Below, in pieces: positions 8,229 through 17,213 of a stretch of DNA of 64,000 nucleotides (positions are counted from its first letter, which is position 1; every line of letters starts with the position of its first letter). A program made the position numbers and the translations under genes. The notes beneath the pieces are model-generated. The model was given only the letters and a program-made list of their open reading frames with translations. It searched no databases and was not told where the DNA came from. The stretch comes from DASVDE01 sp036381235. GTDB taxonomy: Bacteria > Actinomycetota > Thermoleophilia > Solirubrobacterales > 70-9. The stretch is from contig DASVDE010000003.1 in NCBI GenBank assembly GCA_036381235.1, positions 1 through 64,000 on the forward strand, written 5' to 3'.

Positions 8229-9566
8229 ATGAGCCGATCCGATCCGGATCTTCCGCTGCCGGATGCACCGGCGCCGCCTCTACCGCCTGAGGTCTTTCGG
8301 CGGCGCCGCGAGCGGTTGCTCGAGGTCCTGGGCGACGCAGTGGCCATTGTTCCGGCCGCCCCCGAGCTGCATCGCTCGCGCGATACCGAGGTGCCGTACC
8401 GGCCGGGCAGTGACATCTACTATCTGACCGGCTATCCGGAACCGCAGGCGCTCGCGGTGATCGCCGGTCATCAGCCGGAGCGGTCCTTCACCCTGTTCGT
8501 CCTCCCCCGCGAGCCCGAGCGTGAGGTCTGGACCGGGCGCCGCCATGGCGTGGACGGGGCGCGGGAGCTCACCGGTGCATCCGCCGTGCACACGGTCGCG
8601 GAGATCGAGCACCGGCTGTTCGACCTCGTTGCGGGGGCGTCGGCGATCCACTACCCGATCGGCCTGGACGATGAGCTCGATCGGACCGTACGCGACCTGG
8701 TGGTGCGCGCGCGGCGTGGCAGGGCGCGCTCCGGTAGGGGCCCCACCGCGCTGTACGACCTCGACGAGACGCTGGGGCCGCTGCGGCGCGTGAAGGACGC
8801 GGAAGAGCTCGAGCGGATGCGCACGGCCGCGCGCATCGCGGCGGCCGGGCATCGAGCGGCGATCGCCTGCGTAGCGCCAGGGGTCGGGGAGTGGGAGGTG
8901 CAGGCCGAGCTGGAGGCCGTGTTCCGCCGCCACGGGGCCAGCGGTCCGGCCTTTCCCTCGATCGTCGGCTCGGGGCCCAACGCGACCACGCTCCACTACA
9001 CGGCGAACCGGCGGCGTATCGAGGAGGGTGACCTGGTCCTGATCGATGCGGGCGCGGAGTGGGGGATGTACTGCTCGGACATCACACGGACCGTTCCCGC
9101 GTCCGGCCGTCTCAACGGGCCGCAGCGGGACGTCTACGACGTGGTCCTCGCCGCTCACCACGAGGCAATCGAGGCAGTGCAGGTCGGTTCCAGCGTGGCC
9201 GACGTGCACGAAGCCGCCGTGCGCACGCTGACCCGCGGGATGCTGGACCTGGGCCTGCTGCGCGACCAGAGCGTGGATGAGGCGGTGGAGCGGGGAAGCT
9301 ATCGGAGGTTCTACATGCACCAGACCTCGCACTGGCTGGGTCTGGACGTACACGACGTGGGGCTCTACCAGGAGGGCGGTGTGACGGTCGCCCTGGTCCC
9401 CGGCATGGTCCTCACCGTAGAGCCGGGGCTCTACCTGGCCTCCGACGATGATACCATCCCGGAGGCGTATCGCGGCATCGGTGTTCGGATCGAAGACACC
9501 GTCGCGATCACGCAGGAGGGGGTGGAGATTCTGACGAGTGAGGTGCCAACGGAAGTGTCAGCGTAA
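8229..9566 (+). CDS. pepP: Xaa-Pro aminopeptidase (M24B, aminopeptidase P)
   Basis: This cytoplasmic dimetal peptidase releases N-terminal residues preceding proline. The 445-residue protein has the N-terminal creatinase-like domain (to about residue 175) and a C-terminal pita-bread domain with the metal ligands: Asp in LIDAGAEWG, Asp in SDITRT, His in HQTSHWLGLDVHD, Glu in VEPGLY and Glu in RIEDTV. The length and motif order match bacterial PepP. Its last 59 bases overlap the 3' end of the convergent histidine kinase gene, and both frames remain good coding sequence there. Confidence 0.93.
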   Translation: MSRSDPDLPLPDAPAPPLPPEVFRRRRERLLEVLGDAVAIVPAAPELHRSRDTEVPYRPGSDIYYLTGYPEPQALAVIAGHQPERSFTLFVLPREPEREVWTGRRHGVDGARELTGASAVHTVAEIEHRLFDLVAGASAIHYPIGLDDELDRTVRDLVVRARRGRARSGRGPTALYDLDETLGPLRRVKDAEELERMRTAARIAAAGHRAAIACVAPGVGEWEVQAELEAVFRRHGASGPAFPSIVGSGPNATTLHYTANRRRIEEGDLVLIDAGAEWGMYCSDITRTVPASGRLNGPQRDVYDVVLAAHHEAIEAVQVGSSVADVHEAAVRTLTRGMLDLGLLRDQSVDEAVERGSYRRFYMHQTSHWLGLDVHDVGLYQEGGVTVALVPGMVLTVEPGLYLASDDDTIPEAYRGIGVRIEDTVAITQEGVEILTSEVPTEVSA

Positions 9567-11118
9567 AGGTCGACCCCTCTCCCTCCACGCTCTCCACGCG
9601 CAGGTCGCCGTCCATCGCGCGGGCGAGGCGCTGGCTGATCGCCAGGCCCAGCCCGACCCCCTCGCGCGTGCTCGTAAGCGACCGGCCGATCTGCACGAAC
9701 GGCTCGAAGATCGCCGCCAGCTTATCGGCTGGGATACCGGGGCCCGTGTCCGCTACGAGGATGGCAACGCCGTCCACCCTCGGGTCGCAGCTCACCCGGA
9801 TGCGACCTCCACTCGGGGTGAACTTCACCGCGTTGGAGAGCAGGTTGAGCAGGATCTGCTGAGTTCTGGCGGCGTCCGCGTACGCGCACACTTTTTCAGA
9901 ACAATCCTCCCGCTCGAAGGCCACCCCCTTTCCCTGAGCCTGTGGCAGGATCATCGCCTCCAGGTCCAGCAGCAATGGCTGCACGGGTACGGGAGCGAGG
10001 TCGTACTTCAGCTGCCCCGACTCCAGGCGTGAGACGTTCAGCAAGTCGTTGACGAGGGCCAGCAGGTGCTCCTGGCTCGTCCGGATCCGCTGCAGGAACT
10101 CGCCCTGGGAGTCATTGATCTCGCCTACGATCCCCAGCGACAGTAACTCGGCGTAGCCCCCGATGGCATTCAGCGGCGTCCGCAGCTCGTGAGAGAGGGT
10201 GGCGAGGAAGTCGCTCTTGGCGCGGTTTGCCGCCTCCATCTCCGCGACCCGTCGTGCATCGGCGATCGCCCGTTCTTCGGCGCGGCGGCGCTCCGTCAGG
10301 TCGCGAGTCACCTTGACGAAGCCGAAAAGCTCGCCCTTATCGTCGTAGAGCGCGGTGATCACCACGCTTGCCCAGAAGGACGAGCCGTCCTTGCGGATCC
10401 TCCAGCCCTCGTCCTCGAAGCGTCCTGCCGCAGCGGCCATCTTCAGCTCGTACTGGGGATAGCGGTTGGCAACCGCTTCCGCCGGGTAGAAGGTGGAGAA
10501 ATGCCGTCCGATGATCTCCTCCGCAGTGTACCCCTTGATCCGCTGCGCACCCTCATTCCAGCTCTCCACCCGACCTTCCGGATCGAGCATGAAGATGGCG
10601 TAGTCCCGCACGCTCTGGACGAGCAAGCGGATGCGTTGCTCGCTCTCCCGGAGCCGTACTTCCTCCGCGCGGCGGTCAGTGAGGTCGCGGGTCACCGTCG
10701 CATAGCCGACGAGCGCCCCCCATTCGTCGCGTAGCACAGTGATCACGACGTTCGCCCAGAAGCGGGAGCCGTCCTTGCGAACCCTCCATCCTTCGTCCTC
10801 GCTGCTCCCGCCCTCCAGGGCCCGGCGGAGCTCTTCGTCCGGCTTCCGCGCGGCTATGTCCTCCGGCGGATAGAAGATCGAATGGTGCCGGCCGAGGATC
10901 TCCTGCGCCGTCCAGCCGTTGATCCGGTGTGCCCCCTGATTCCAGGTCATGACCCGCCCCTTGGGGTCTAATGCGCAGATGGCGTAGTCCCGAACGCTGT
11001 CCACGAGGATGTGGTACAGCTCGGGAGATTGGTGCTGGATGCGGCCGACCGCCGTCGCATCCTCCCCATCAACAGGTTGGGATGAATCGACGCGCTCGTT
11101 GCTCGCCGGGTCTGTCAT
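9508..11118 (-). CDS. Sensor histidine kinase with two PAS domains (PAS-PAS-HisKA-HATPase)
   Basis: The 536-residue soluble kinase has two tandem PAS domains of nearly identical layout (about residues 30-150 and 160-275), each with an SVRDYAI start, a W-N-x-G-A segment and an RKDGSxFWA/VVIT core, suggesting internal duplication. The HisKA helix carries SHELRTPLNAIGG, and the ATPase domain has the N-box NLLSNAVKF, DTGPGI and GVGLGLAIS. No membrane segment is present, so the signal is probably cytoplasmic (redox, light or ligand through PAS). ATG 11118 is preceded by AAAGGAC. No cognate response regulator is next to it. Confidence 0.9.
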   Translation of the reverse strand: MTDPASNERVDSSQPVDGEDATAVGRIQHQSPELYHILVDSVRDYAICALDPKGRVMTWNQGAHRINGWTAQEILGRHHSIFYPPEDIAARKPDEELRRALEGGSSEDEGWRVRKDGSRFWANVVITVLRDEWGALVGYATVTRDLTDRRAEEVRLRESEQRIRLLVQSVRDYAIFMLDPEGRVESWNEGAQRIKGYTAEEIIGRHFSTFYPAEAVANRYPQYELKMAAAAGRFEDEGWRIRKDGSSFWASVVITALYDDKGELFGFVKVTRDLTERRRAEERAIADARRVAEMEAANRAKSDFLATLSHELRTPLNAIGGYAELLSLGIVGEINDSQGEFLQRIRTSQEHLLALVNDLLNVSRLESGQLKYDLAPVPVQPLLLDLEAMILPQAQGKGVAFEREDCSEKVCAYADAARTQQILLNLLSNAVKFTPSGGRIRVSCDPRVDGVAILVADTGPGIPADKLAAIFEPFVQIGRSLTSTREGVGLGLAISQRLARAMDGDLRVESVEGEGSTFTLTLPLAPHSSESPPPPA

Positions 11119-11267
11119 GACGGGTCCTTTCGTGGCTCGACGCGCCGGCTCCGCTGCATGATCCCGGCCGCATTTTCGGGAAGAGCCGCGGGGGTTGCGC
11201 ATGATGTGCCGCAACGCTACACTTAGGGCAGTGCGCGTCGCGCACCGGAGGATGGCTTTGTGACCGC

Positions 11268-11295
11268 TTGCAACCTCCTAAAAAAATGCTAAAGT
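11268..11295 (+). promoter_or_regulatory. Possible sigma-70-type promoter before metH leader hairpin
   Basis: TTGCAA (11268-11273) is followed after 16 bases by TAAAGT (11290-11295), with TGC in front giving an extended -10. Transcription would start near 11302 and run at once into the hairpin at 11319. The match is by eye and not unique in meaning. Confidence 0.4.
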
Positions 11296-11318
11296 GTCGG
11301 GACAATGCTTATCTGCTC

Positions 11319-11350
11319 GGCCCCGCACACTTTTGTGGCGGGGCCTTTTT
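11319..11350 (+). terminator. Intrinsic-terminator-like hairpin immediately upstream of metH
   Basis: GGCCCCGC (11319-11326), a bulged A, and CAC pair with GTG and GCGGGGCC (11335-11345) around a TTTT loop, followed by five Ts. This is a strong rho-independent terminator shape on the plus strand. It ends three bases before the first plausible metH ATG, and its 3' arm contains the only GGGG run that could serve as a ribosome binding site. It therefore looks like an attenuator or leader control element; no known aptamer is recognised upstream. Confidence 0.7.
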
Positions 11351-11353
11351 CGT

Positions 11354-14300
11354 ATGCGAATCATGCGCTCCACATCCTCGACCGCTTCACCCTACCTGCA
11401 GGCGCTTCGCGATCGTGTCCTCGTCTTTGACGGGGCAATGGGAACCTCGATCCAGGGCCACGAGCTGACCGCTGAGGATTTCGGCGGTGCGCACCTCGTT
11501 GGATGCAACGACTACCTGGTCGTCACCCGACCCGACCTGATCGAAGGGATCCACGCGGGCTTCCTGGAGGTGGGGTGTGACGTGGTGGAGACCGACACCT
11601 TCCGCTCCAACCGCATCACGCTGGGTGAGTATGGGCTCGCAGACCGAGTCCGTGAGATCAACCTGGCCGCGGCCGCCGTGGCCCGTCGGGCCGCGGAGCG
11701 CTACTCCACCCCTGATCGGCCTCGCTTCGTGGCGGGGTCCATCGGGCCGTCCGGATTTCTCCCGTCCGCCTCCGACCCCACGCTGGGCAACATCACCTTC
11801 GACGAGCTCGTCCCCGTCTTCGCCGAGCAGGCGCGCGCGCTGGTGGAAGGGGGGGTGGACGTCCTCCTGATCGAGACCTCACAGGACATCCTCGAGGTGA
11901 AGGCAGCGATCTTCGGCTGCCGTCAGGCGATCGCGGCGGCCGATCGTCCCGTTGCCCTGCAGGTGCAGGTGACGCTCGACACCTCCGGCCGGATGCTGCT
12001 GGGCACCGACATCGGCGCGGCGCTGGTGACGCTGGAGGCGCTGCGCGCCGACGTGATCGGCCTGAACTGCTCGACCGGTCCCGAGCACATGCGGCAGCCG
12101 GTCCGCTACCTGGCCGAGCACGCGACCGTGCCGATCTCCGTCATCCCCAACGCGGGGATCCCACACAACGAGGGGGGTTGTGCGGTCTATCCGCTCCAGC
12201 CGGAGCCGTTCGCGCAGCAGCTCGAGGAGTTCGTGAAGGAGTTCGGCGTCTCGATCGTCGGCGGGTGCTGCGGCACGACTCCGGAGCACCTGCGTTTGTT
12301 GGTCGAGCGGGTCGGCGGCGGCAAGCCCAGGGCGCGGCAGGTGAAGCGGGTTCCGCGGGTCTCCTCCGCGATCCGCGCCGCGGATCTGGCCCAGGTGCCC
12401 GCCCCGACGATGATCGGCGAGCGGGTCAACGCCCAAGGGAGCCGCAAGGTCAAGCGGCATCTGCTGGAGGACGACTACGACGGCGTGCTGGAGGTCGCGC
12501 GGGAGCAGGTCGACGGCGGCGCGCACCTGCTGGACGTCTGCGTCGCGCTCACCGAGCGCCAGGACGAGGCGGAGCAGATGCGGACGGTGGTCAAGCTCCT
12601 CTCCCAGGGCGTCGAGGCGCCGCTCTGCATCGACTCCACGGAGCCCGCGGTCATCGAGGCGGCGCTGAAGCAGTGTCCCGGCCGCGCAGTAGTGAACTCG
12701 ATCAACCTCGAGAACGGGCGCGAGCGGGTGGACGCGGTGCTGCCGTTGGTGGCGGCGCACGGCGCGGCCGTCATCGCCCTCACCATCGATCGCGATCTCG
12801 GCGGGATGGCCAAGACCGCCGAGGCGAAGCTCGAGGTCGCGCGGAAGATCCACCGGATCGCGGTGGAGGAGTACGGGCTGGAGCCCGACGCGCTGATCTT
12901 CGATGCCCTCACCTTCACCCTGGCCACCGGAGACGAGGAATTCCGCCGCTCCGCCATCGAGACCATCGAGGGGATTCGCCTGATCAAGCGCGAGTTGCCC
13001 GGCGTGCTCACCACGCTGGGAGTGTCCAACGTCTCGTTCGGGCTGCAGAAGCACGCCCGCGCGGTCCTCAACTCCGTGTTCCTCTATCACTGCGTGGAGG
13101 CGGGACTCGACACCGCGATCATCAACCCGGCGCACGTCACGCCCTACGCCGAGATCCCGGAGCATGAGCGGGCCCTCGCTAACGACCTGATCTTCGATCG
13201 GCGGGAGGGAGAACACGACCCGCTCGCGGCCTTCATCGCTCACTTCGAGAGCCGATCGGTGGAGGATACGGCGGTCGCCGATCCGACGGCGGGGATGGAG
13301 CCCGAAGCGGCGCTGCACTGGAAGATCGTCCACCGCAAGAAGGAAGGCGTCGAGGAGCTGGTCGACCGCGCGGTGGAGCGGAACGGCGCCATACCGGTGC
13401 TGAACGAAGTCCTGCTGCCGGCGATGAAGGAGGTCGGCGACAAGTTCGGCGCCGGCGAGCTGATCCTGCCGTTCGTGCTGCAGAGCGCCGAGGTCATGAA
13501 GCGGGCGGTCGCCCGGCTCGAGCGCTACCTCGACCGCATCGAGGGCTACACGAAGGGCACGGTCGTGGTCGCGACGGTGTTCGGCGACGTGCACGACATC
13601 GGCAAGTCGCTGGTCAACACGATCCTCACCAACAATGGCTACACGGTGATCGACCTCGGCAAGCAGGTTCCCGTCGACGCGATCATTGAGGCCGCTGTCG
13701 AGAACGATGCCGACGCGATCGGCCTCTCCGCGCTGCTCGTCTCCACCTCCAAGCAGATGCCGATCTGCGTGCAGGAGCTGCACCAGCGCGGCCTGGGGTT
13801 CCCGGTGCTGATCGGCGGCGCCGCGATCAATCGCGACTTCGGCCGCCGCACGCTCTACCCCAAGGGCAAGGAGTCCGACGAGGTCTACGAGCCGGGTGTC
13901 TTCTACTGCAAGGACGCCTTCCAGGGGCTCGACACGATGGATGCGCTGATCGACGAGCCGGCGCGTGAGGCGCTGGTCGAGCGGATCCGCGGCGAGGCGA
14001 AGCAGCTGCGGGAGCAACCCGTGGTGGTGGACGATGCGCCGCCGACCACGGATGCCGGCGCCCGCTCCACCGCACGTACCGACAACCCGATTCCAGAGCC
14101 CCCCTGCTGGGGGGTGCGCGAGGTCGACATCGACCTCGACGAGGTCTTCCCCTACCTCGATCGCCACGTGCTCTTCAAGCTGCACTGGGGCGGCAAAGGA
14201 GTGAAGGGCGAAGCCTGGCGCGAGCTGGTCGAAGGCAGCAACGCCGAGGAGGGCTTCGCGCCGCGCCTGGAGCGGATGTGGCGGGAGCAGGATTACCTCC

Positions 14301-14953
14301 ATCCCCGTGCCCGGCTCGGCTATTTCCCCTGCAATGCCGACGGCAACGAGCTGGTCGTCTTCGATCCCGACGACCCCGAACGCGAGCTGGAGAGGCTCGT
14401 CTTCCCGCGCCAGCCCAAGCACGACCGCATCTGCCTCACCGACTTCTTCCGCCCACTGGAATCGGGCGAGCGCGACGTGGTCGCGCTGCAGGGCGTCACT
14501 GTCGGGCCGGAGGTGACCGAGCTGATCGAGCGGCTGGAGCGCGAGGGCGAGTTCGCCGAGCAGCTCTACGTCCATGGCCTCGGCGTGCAGTCGGCCGAGG
14601 GCCTGGCCGAGTGGCTGCACTCCATGGTGCGCCGCGAGCTGGAGATCGCCCTCGACCAGGGGCGCCGCTATTCCTGGGGCTACCCCGCCTGCCCGGACCA
14701 GTCAGAGCACGAGAAGGTCTGGCGCCTGCTCGATCTGGAGGAGATCGGGATGACCCTCTCCGGCGGCCATGCCGTTATGCCCGAGCAGTCGACGGTCGCG
14801 ATCGTCGCCCACCATCCCCAGGCCGTCTACTTCGGCATGAAGTCGGGCTTCATACCCGAGCAGAAGTCCCCCGACGAGCTGATCGCCGGCACCGAGCGCG
14901 GCGGAGAGCTGCCGCCCGAGGGCGAGCCGGTCGAAGAGGCACTCAGCGGCTGA
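11354..14953 (+). CDS. metH: Cobalamin-dependent methionine synthase
   Basis: This enzyme transfers a methyl group from methyltetrahydrofolate through cobalamin to homocysteine. At 1199 residues it is full length, with domains in order: homocysteine-binding with zinc cysteines (LNCSTG and GGCCGTTPEH), pterin-binding (starting PTMIGERVNAQGSRK), cobalamin-binding with GDVHDIGKSLV and its His ligand, and the AdoMet reactivation domain (RYSWGYPACPDQSEH). The start may be ATG 11354 or 11363; both follow the terminator-like hairpin closely. The 3' end overlaps convergent bolA by 11 bases. Gene style seems to change within or just before the homocysteine domain, which matters for the possible chimeric junction. 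Confidence 0.95.
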   Translation: MRIMRSTSSTASPYLQALRDRVLVFDGAMGTSIQGHELTAEDFGGAHLVGCNDYLVVTRPDLIEGIHAGFLEVGCDVVETDTFRSNRITLGEYGLADRVREINLAAAAVARRAAERYSTPDRPRFVAGSIGPSGFLPSASDPTLGNITFDELVPVFAEQARALVEGGVDVLLIETSQDILEVKAAIFGCRQAIAAADRPVALQVQVTLDTSGRMLLGTDIGAALVTLEALRADVIGLNCSTGPEHMRQPVRYLAEHATVPISVIPNAGIPHNEGGCAVYPLQPEPFAQQLEEFVKEFGVSIVGGCCGTTPEHLRLLVERVGGGKPRARQVKRVPRVSSAIRAADLAQVPAPTMIGERVNAQGSRKVKRHLLEDDYDGVLEVAREQVDGGAHLLDVCVALTERQDEAEQMRTVVKLLSQGVEAPLCIDSTEPAVIEAALKQCPGRAVVNSINLENGRERVDAVLPLVAAHGAAVIALTIDRDLGGMAKTAEAKLEVARKIHRIAVEEYGLEPDALIFDALTFTLATGDEEFRRSAIETIEGIRLIKRELPGVLTTLGVSNVSFGLQKHARAVLNSVFLYHCVEAGLDTAIINPAHVTPYAEIPEHERALANDLIFDRREGEHDPLAAFIAHFESRSVEDTAVADPTAGMEPEAALHWKIVHRKKEGVEELVDRAVERNGAIPVLNEVLLPAMKEVGDKFGAGELILPFVLQSAEVMKRAVARLERYLDRIEGYTKGTVVVATVFGDVHDIGKSLVNTILTNNGYTVIDLGKQVPVDAIIEAAVENDADAIGLSALLVSTSKQMPICVQELHQRGLGFPVLIGGAAINRDFGRRTLYPKGKESDEVYEPGVFYCKDAFQGLDTMDALIDEPAREALVERIRGEAKQLREQPVVVDDAPPTTDAGARSTARTDNPIPEPPCWGVREVDIDLDEVFPYLDRHVLFKLHWGGKGVKGEAWRELVEGSNAEEGFAPRLERMWREQDYLHPRARLGYFPCNADGNELVVFDPDDPERELERLVFPRQPKHDRICLTDFFRPLESGERDVVALQGVTVGPEVTELIERLEREGEFAEQLYVHGLGVQSAEGLAEWLHSMVRRELEIALDQGRRYSWGYPACPDQSEHEKVWRLLDLEEIGMTLSGGHAVMPEQSTVAIVAHHPQAVYFGMKSGFIPEQKSPDELIAGTERGGELPPEGEPVEEALSG

Positions 14954-15173
14954 GGGTCTTCACCGAGAGAGCGTGGATCGTGCCGTCGTCGAAGCGCTCC
15001 TTGACGGCGGCCTTCACCAGCCGGTGCTGGTCGATCCGCGAGAGGCCCTCGAACTGCGGCGCCCGCACGGTTGCCCGCAGGTGATCGCCGGCGCCGGTCT
15101 CGTCGATCACCTCCACCTCGGCGCCGGGCAGCGCCGAGGCGATCATCGACTCGATCTCCGCCAGATCGGCCAC
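14943..15173 (-). CDS. BolA family protein
   Basis: This 76-residue protein starts at a GTG four bases after the stop of the ferredoxin reductase gene. It has the BolA fold pattern: an IESMIASALPGAEVEV start, a central strand with HLRATVRAPQFEGLSRIDQHRLV, and KERFDDGTIHALSVKT at the end. BolA proteins partner with monothiol (CGFS) glutaredoxins in Fe-S and iron handling, and such a glutaredoxin is encoded at 22315. The C-terminal histidine (IHAL) is in the position of the family's conserved cluster ligand. Close spacing indicates translation coupled to the reductase. Confidence 0.88.
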   Translation of the reverse strand: MADLAEIESMIASALPGAEVEVIDETGAGDHLRATVRAPQFEGLSRIDQHRLVKAAVKERFDDGTIHALSVKTLSR

Positions 15174-15177
15174 CGAG

Positions 15178-16584
15178 CTAACCGGAAACCTTCTCGCCCA
15201 GCGTCTCCAACATCTCCTCGACCCGGACGAACTTGACCCGCGGCCGGCCGTGCGGCTCGCCGCGGCCGACCTCGGCCTGGTCGATCGCCTGCCAGTCCTC
15301 GAAGGTGACGTAGCGAACGCCACGCTCGGCGAGAAGCTCCTCGACCGCCGAGGGCTCGGGGCTCTCGGGGCTGAGCAACGTCTGCGACTCGACATCGGCA
15401 AGCAGGTGGCGAACCGTCTCCAACGCGTCTTTCTTGTTGGTCCCGATCACGCCGGAAGGGCCGCGCTTGATCCAGCCCGCCGTGTAGTGGCCGACCTTGT
15501 GACCCGAGTCGTGGGAGTCGAGCACGCGGCCGCCCTCGTTGAGGATCAGGCCCCGCCTCTCATCGAAGGGGACGCCCTCGATCGGCACACCGGTGTAGCC
15601 GACCGAGCGCAGCACCAGGCCACACTCCAGCTCCTCGCGCTCGCCGGTGTCGCGGGCGCGCAGGGTGCCACCCTCCTCGACCAGCTCATTGCGGCCGACC
15701 ACGATCTTCTCGACCTTGTCATCGCCCAGGATCTCGACCGGGGAGGCGAGGAAGCGCAGGACGATCCGCTTGCCCTTGCCCTCCGGCTCACGGGTGGAGA
15801 ACTCGCGCAGCGTCTCGACATTGACCCGCGTCGTCTTGTCGGCCTCCTCGGACTCGAGAAAGGCGACGCTGGCGGGGTCGAGCTCGACCTCGGCGGGGTC
15901 GACGATCACGTCAGCGTCCTCCATCTCCCCCAGCTCCTTGATCTCAGGGTTGGTGAAGGCCGCCTGTGCGGGCCCGCGCCGGCCGAGAACGACGATCTCG
16001 CGGATCGCGCTGCGGTCGAGCATCTCGATCGCGTGGTCGGCGGTATCGGTCCCCCGCAGCTCGTGGTCGGTGAGAGCCAGCATCCGGGCGACGTCCATTG
16101 CCACGTTGCCGTTGCCGATCACAACCGCCCGCTCACAGGAGAGGTCGAAGTCACGATCCGCGTAGTCGGGATGGGCGTTGTACCAACCGACAAAGGCGGT
16201 GGCGGCGTGGCTACCCGGAAGATCCTCGCCGGGAATGCCGAGCTGGCGGTCGGTCTCGCAGCCGACCGTGAAGACGATCGCGTGGTAGAGCCGCTCAAGG
16301 TCCTCGACCTCGATGTCGTGGCTGACCTTGACGTTGCCGAAGAAGCGGAAGCCCTCGCGCGCCGCGGTTTTCTCATAGACGCGGATCACCGACTTGATCT
16401 TGGGATGGTCGGGGGCGACGCCGCCGCGAACCAGGCCGAAGGGCGTGGGGAGACGGTCGAAGAGGTCGACCTGGGCATGCGTGGCCTCGTCCTTGAGGAT
16501 GTGCTCGGCTGCATAGAAGCCGGAGGGGCCGGCGCCGACGATGGCGACGCGAAGGGGTTTGTCAGGGGTTCCGATCTGGGTCAT
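15178..16584 (-). CDS. fprA: Ferredoxin/adrenodoxin-type NADP+ reductase (FprA-like)
   Basis: This 468-residue flavoprotein moves electrons between NADPH and ferredoxin. It matches the adrenodoxin-reductase/FprA family: an N-terminal FAD motif VAIVGAGPSGFYAAE, then the LFDRLPTPFGLVRGGVAPDHP segment (positions about 43-63) unique to this family, an NADP-binding VIGNGNVAMDVAR, and the C-terminal GWIKRGPSGVIGTNKKDA signature. Only the last 70 residues depart, with a tail ending in VKFVRVEEMLETLGEKVSG. The start at 16584 is preceded by AGAGG. It lies downstream of hemQ and the PAS/Cys gene, upstream of bolA, all on the minus strand. Confidence 0.92.
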   Translation of the reverse strand: MTQIGTPDKPLRVAIVGAGPSGFYAAEHILKDEATHAQVDLFDRLPTPFGLVRGGVAPDHPKIKSVIRVYEKTAAREGFRFFGNVKVSHDIEVEDLERLYHAIVFTVGCETDRQLGIPGEDLPGSHAATAFVGWYNAHPDYADRDFDLSCERAVVIGNGNVAMDVARMLALTDHELRGTDTADHAIEMLDRSAIREIVVLGRRGPAQAAFTNPEIKELGEMEDADVIVDPAEVELDPASVAFLESEEADKTTRVNVETLREFSTREPEGKGKRIVLRFLASPVEILGDDKVEKIVVGRNELVEEGGTLRARDTGEREELECGLVLRSVGYTGVPIEGVPFDERRGLILNEGGRVLDSHDSGHKVGHYTAGWIKRGPSGVIGTNKKDALETVRHLLADVESQTLLSPESPEPSAVEELLAERGVRYVTFEDWQAIDQAEVGRGEPHGRPRVKFVRVEEMLETLGEKVSG

Positions 16585-16673
16585 TTCCTCTGTCAATGCG
16601 GGAGTTGGGAGCGCATAGCACTTACTAAGCACCATACGGCGAGCGCGAAAGGATAGGGAACGAGGGCAACCGC

Positions 16674-17213
16674 CTACGCGGCGATCAGCTTCTCTGAGCA
16701 GTCGGTGCAGATGCCGTGGCTTATCTGCGGCAGCTCGGAGCGCCTGAACAGCTCCAGCCGCGTTACCGCCTCCTCGACCTCGACCCATTTGCCCTCGACC
16801 TCGAAGCGGTCGCACCAGCCGCACATCTGCAGCATGTCCTCCCCGCGCGGCGCGTCGGGGTCGAGCATCGGCTGATCCATCTCGCGCGGCTCCTCGGAGC
16901 GCAACCGCGCAGAGAACAGGACCACCCTGCCCGAGGGATGGGCCGCGATCCGGATGTCCATCTCACGGCGCACCTCAGGCCCATCGCAGCGGAAGGGAAG
17001 CTCGACCTGCCCGACCTCGTCGCGAATCCGGCGCACCAGCATCCGTTGCAGTTTGCGCATCTCGTGCCCGGCGACGAAATCCCACAGCGAGCGGCCGAGG
17101 CTGTTTCCTGCGCCGTCCCACCCGTTTTCCTCGGCGAAGCGGTAGAAGCCCTCGTCGAGCTTGATCAGGTGATCCTGGTCGTCGATCGCGTAGCTGAGGG
17201 CCTCGGTGCTCAC
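16674..17213 (-). CDS. PAS-like protein with C-terminal CxxC pairs
   Basis: This is a 179-residue protein of unknown role. Residues 1-105 look like a PAS-type sensor domain (YAIDDQDHLIKLDEGFYRFAEENG, then SLWDFVAGHE, and an LPFRCDGPEVRREM strand). The tail has two cysteine pairs, CGWC near residue 131 and CTDC near 170, with HGIC, a pattern seen at the ends of some signalling proteins that could bind metal. Its ATG overlaps the hemQ stop codon (ATGA), so the two are translationally coupled. A haem- or iron-responsive role is an inference from position only. Confidence 0.72.
   Translation of the reverse strand: MSTEALSYAIDDQDHLIKLDEGFYRFAEENGWDGAGNSLGRSLWDFVAGHEMRKLQRMLVRRIRDEVGQVELPFRCDGPEVRREMDIRIAAHPSGRVVLFSARLRSEEPREMDQPMLDPDAPRGEDMLQMCGWCDRFEVEGKWVEVEEAVTRLELFRRSELPQISHGICTDCSEKLIAA

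Noticed and set aside
11879..14620. 913-codon open frame on the minus strand across metH
   Set aside because: It is the antisense shadow of the conserved MetH coding frame; its product is low-complexity and has no recognisable motif. Long antisense frames are normal at this GC content.
15250..16656. 468-codon plus-strand frame opposite the ferredoxin reductase
   Set aside because: Shadow of FprA; the minus-strand product has all family motifs, this one none.
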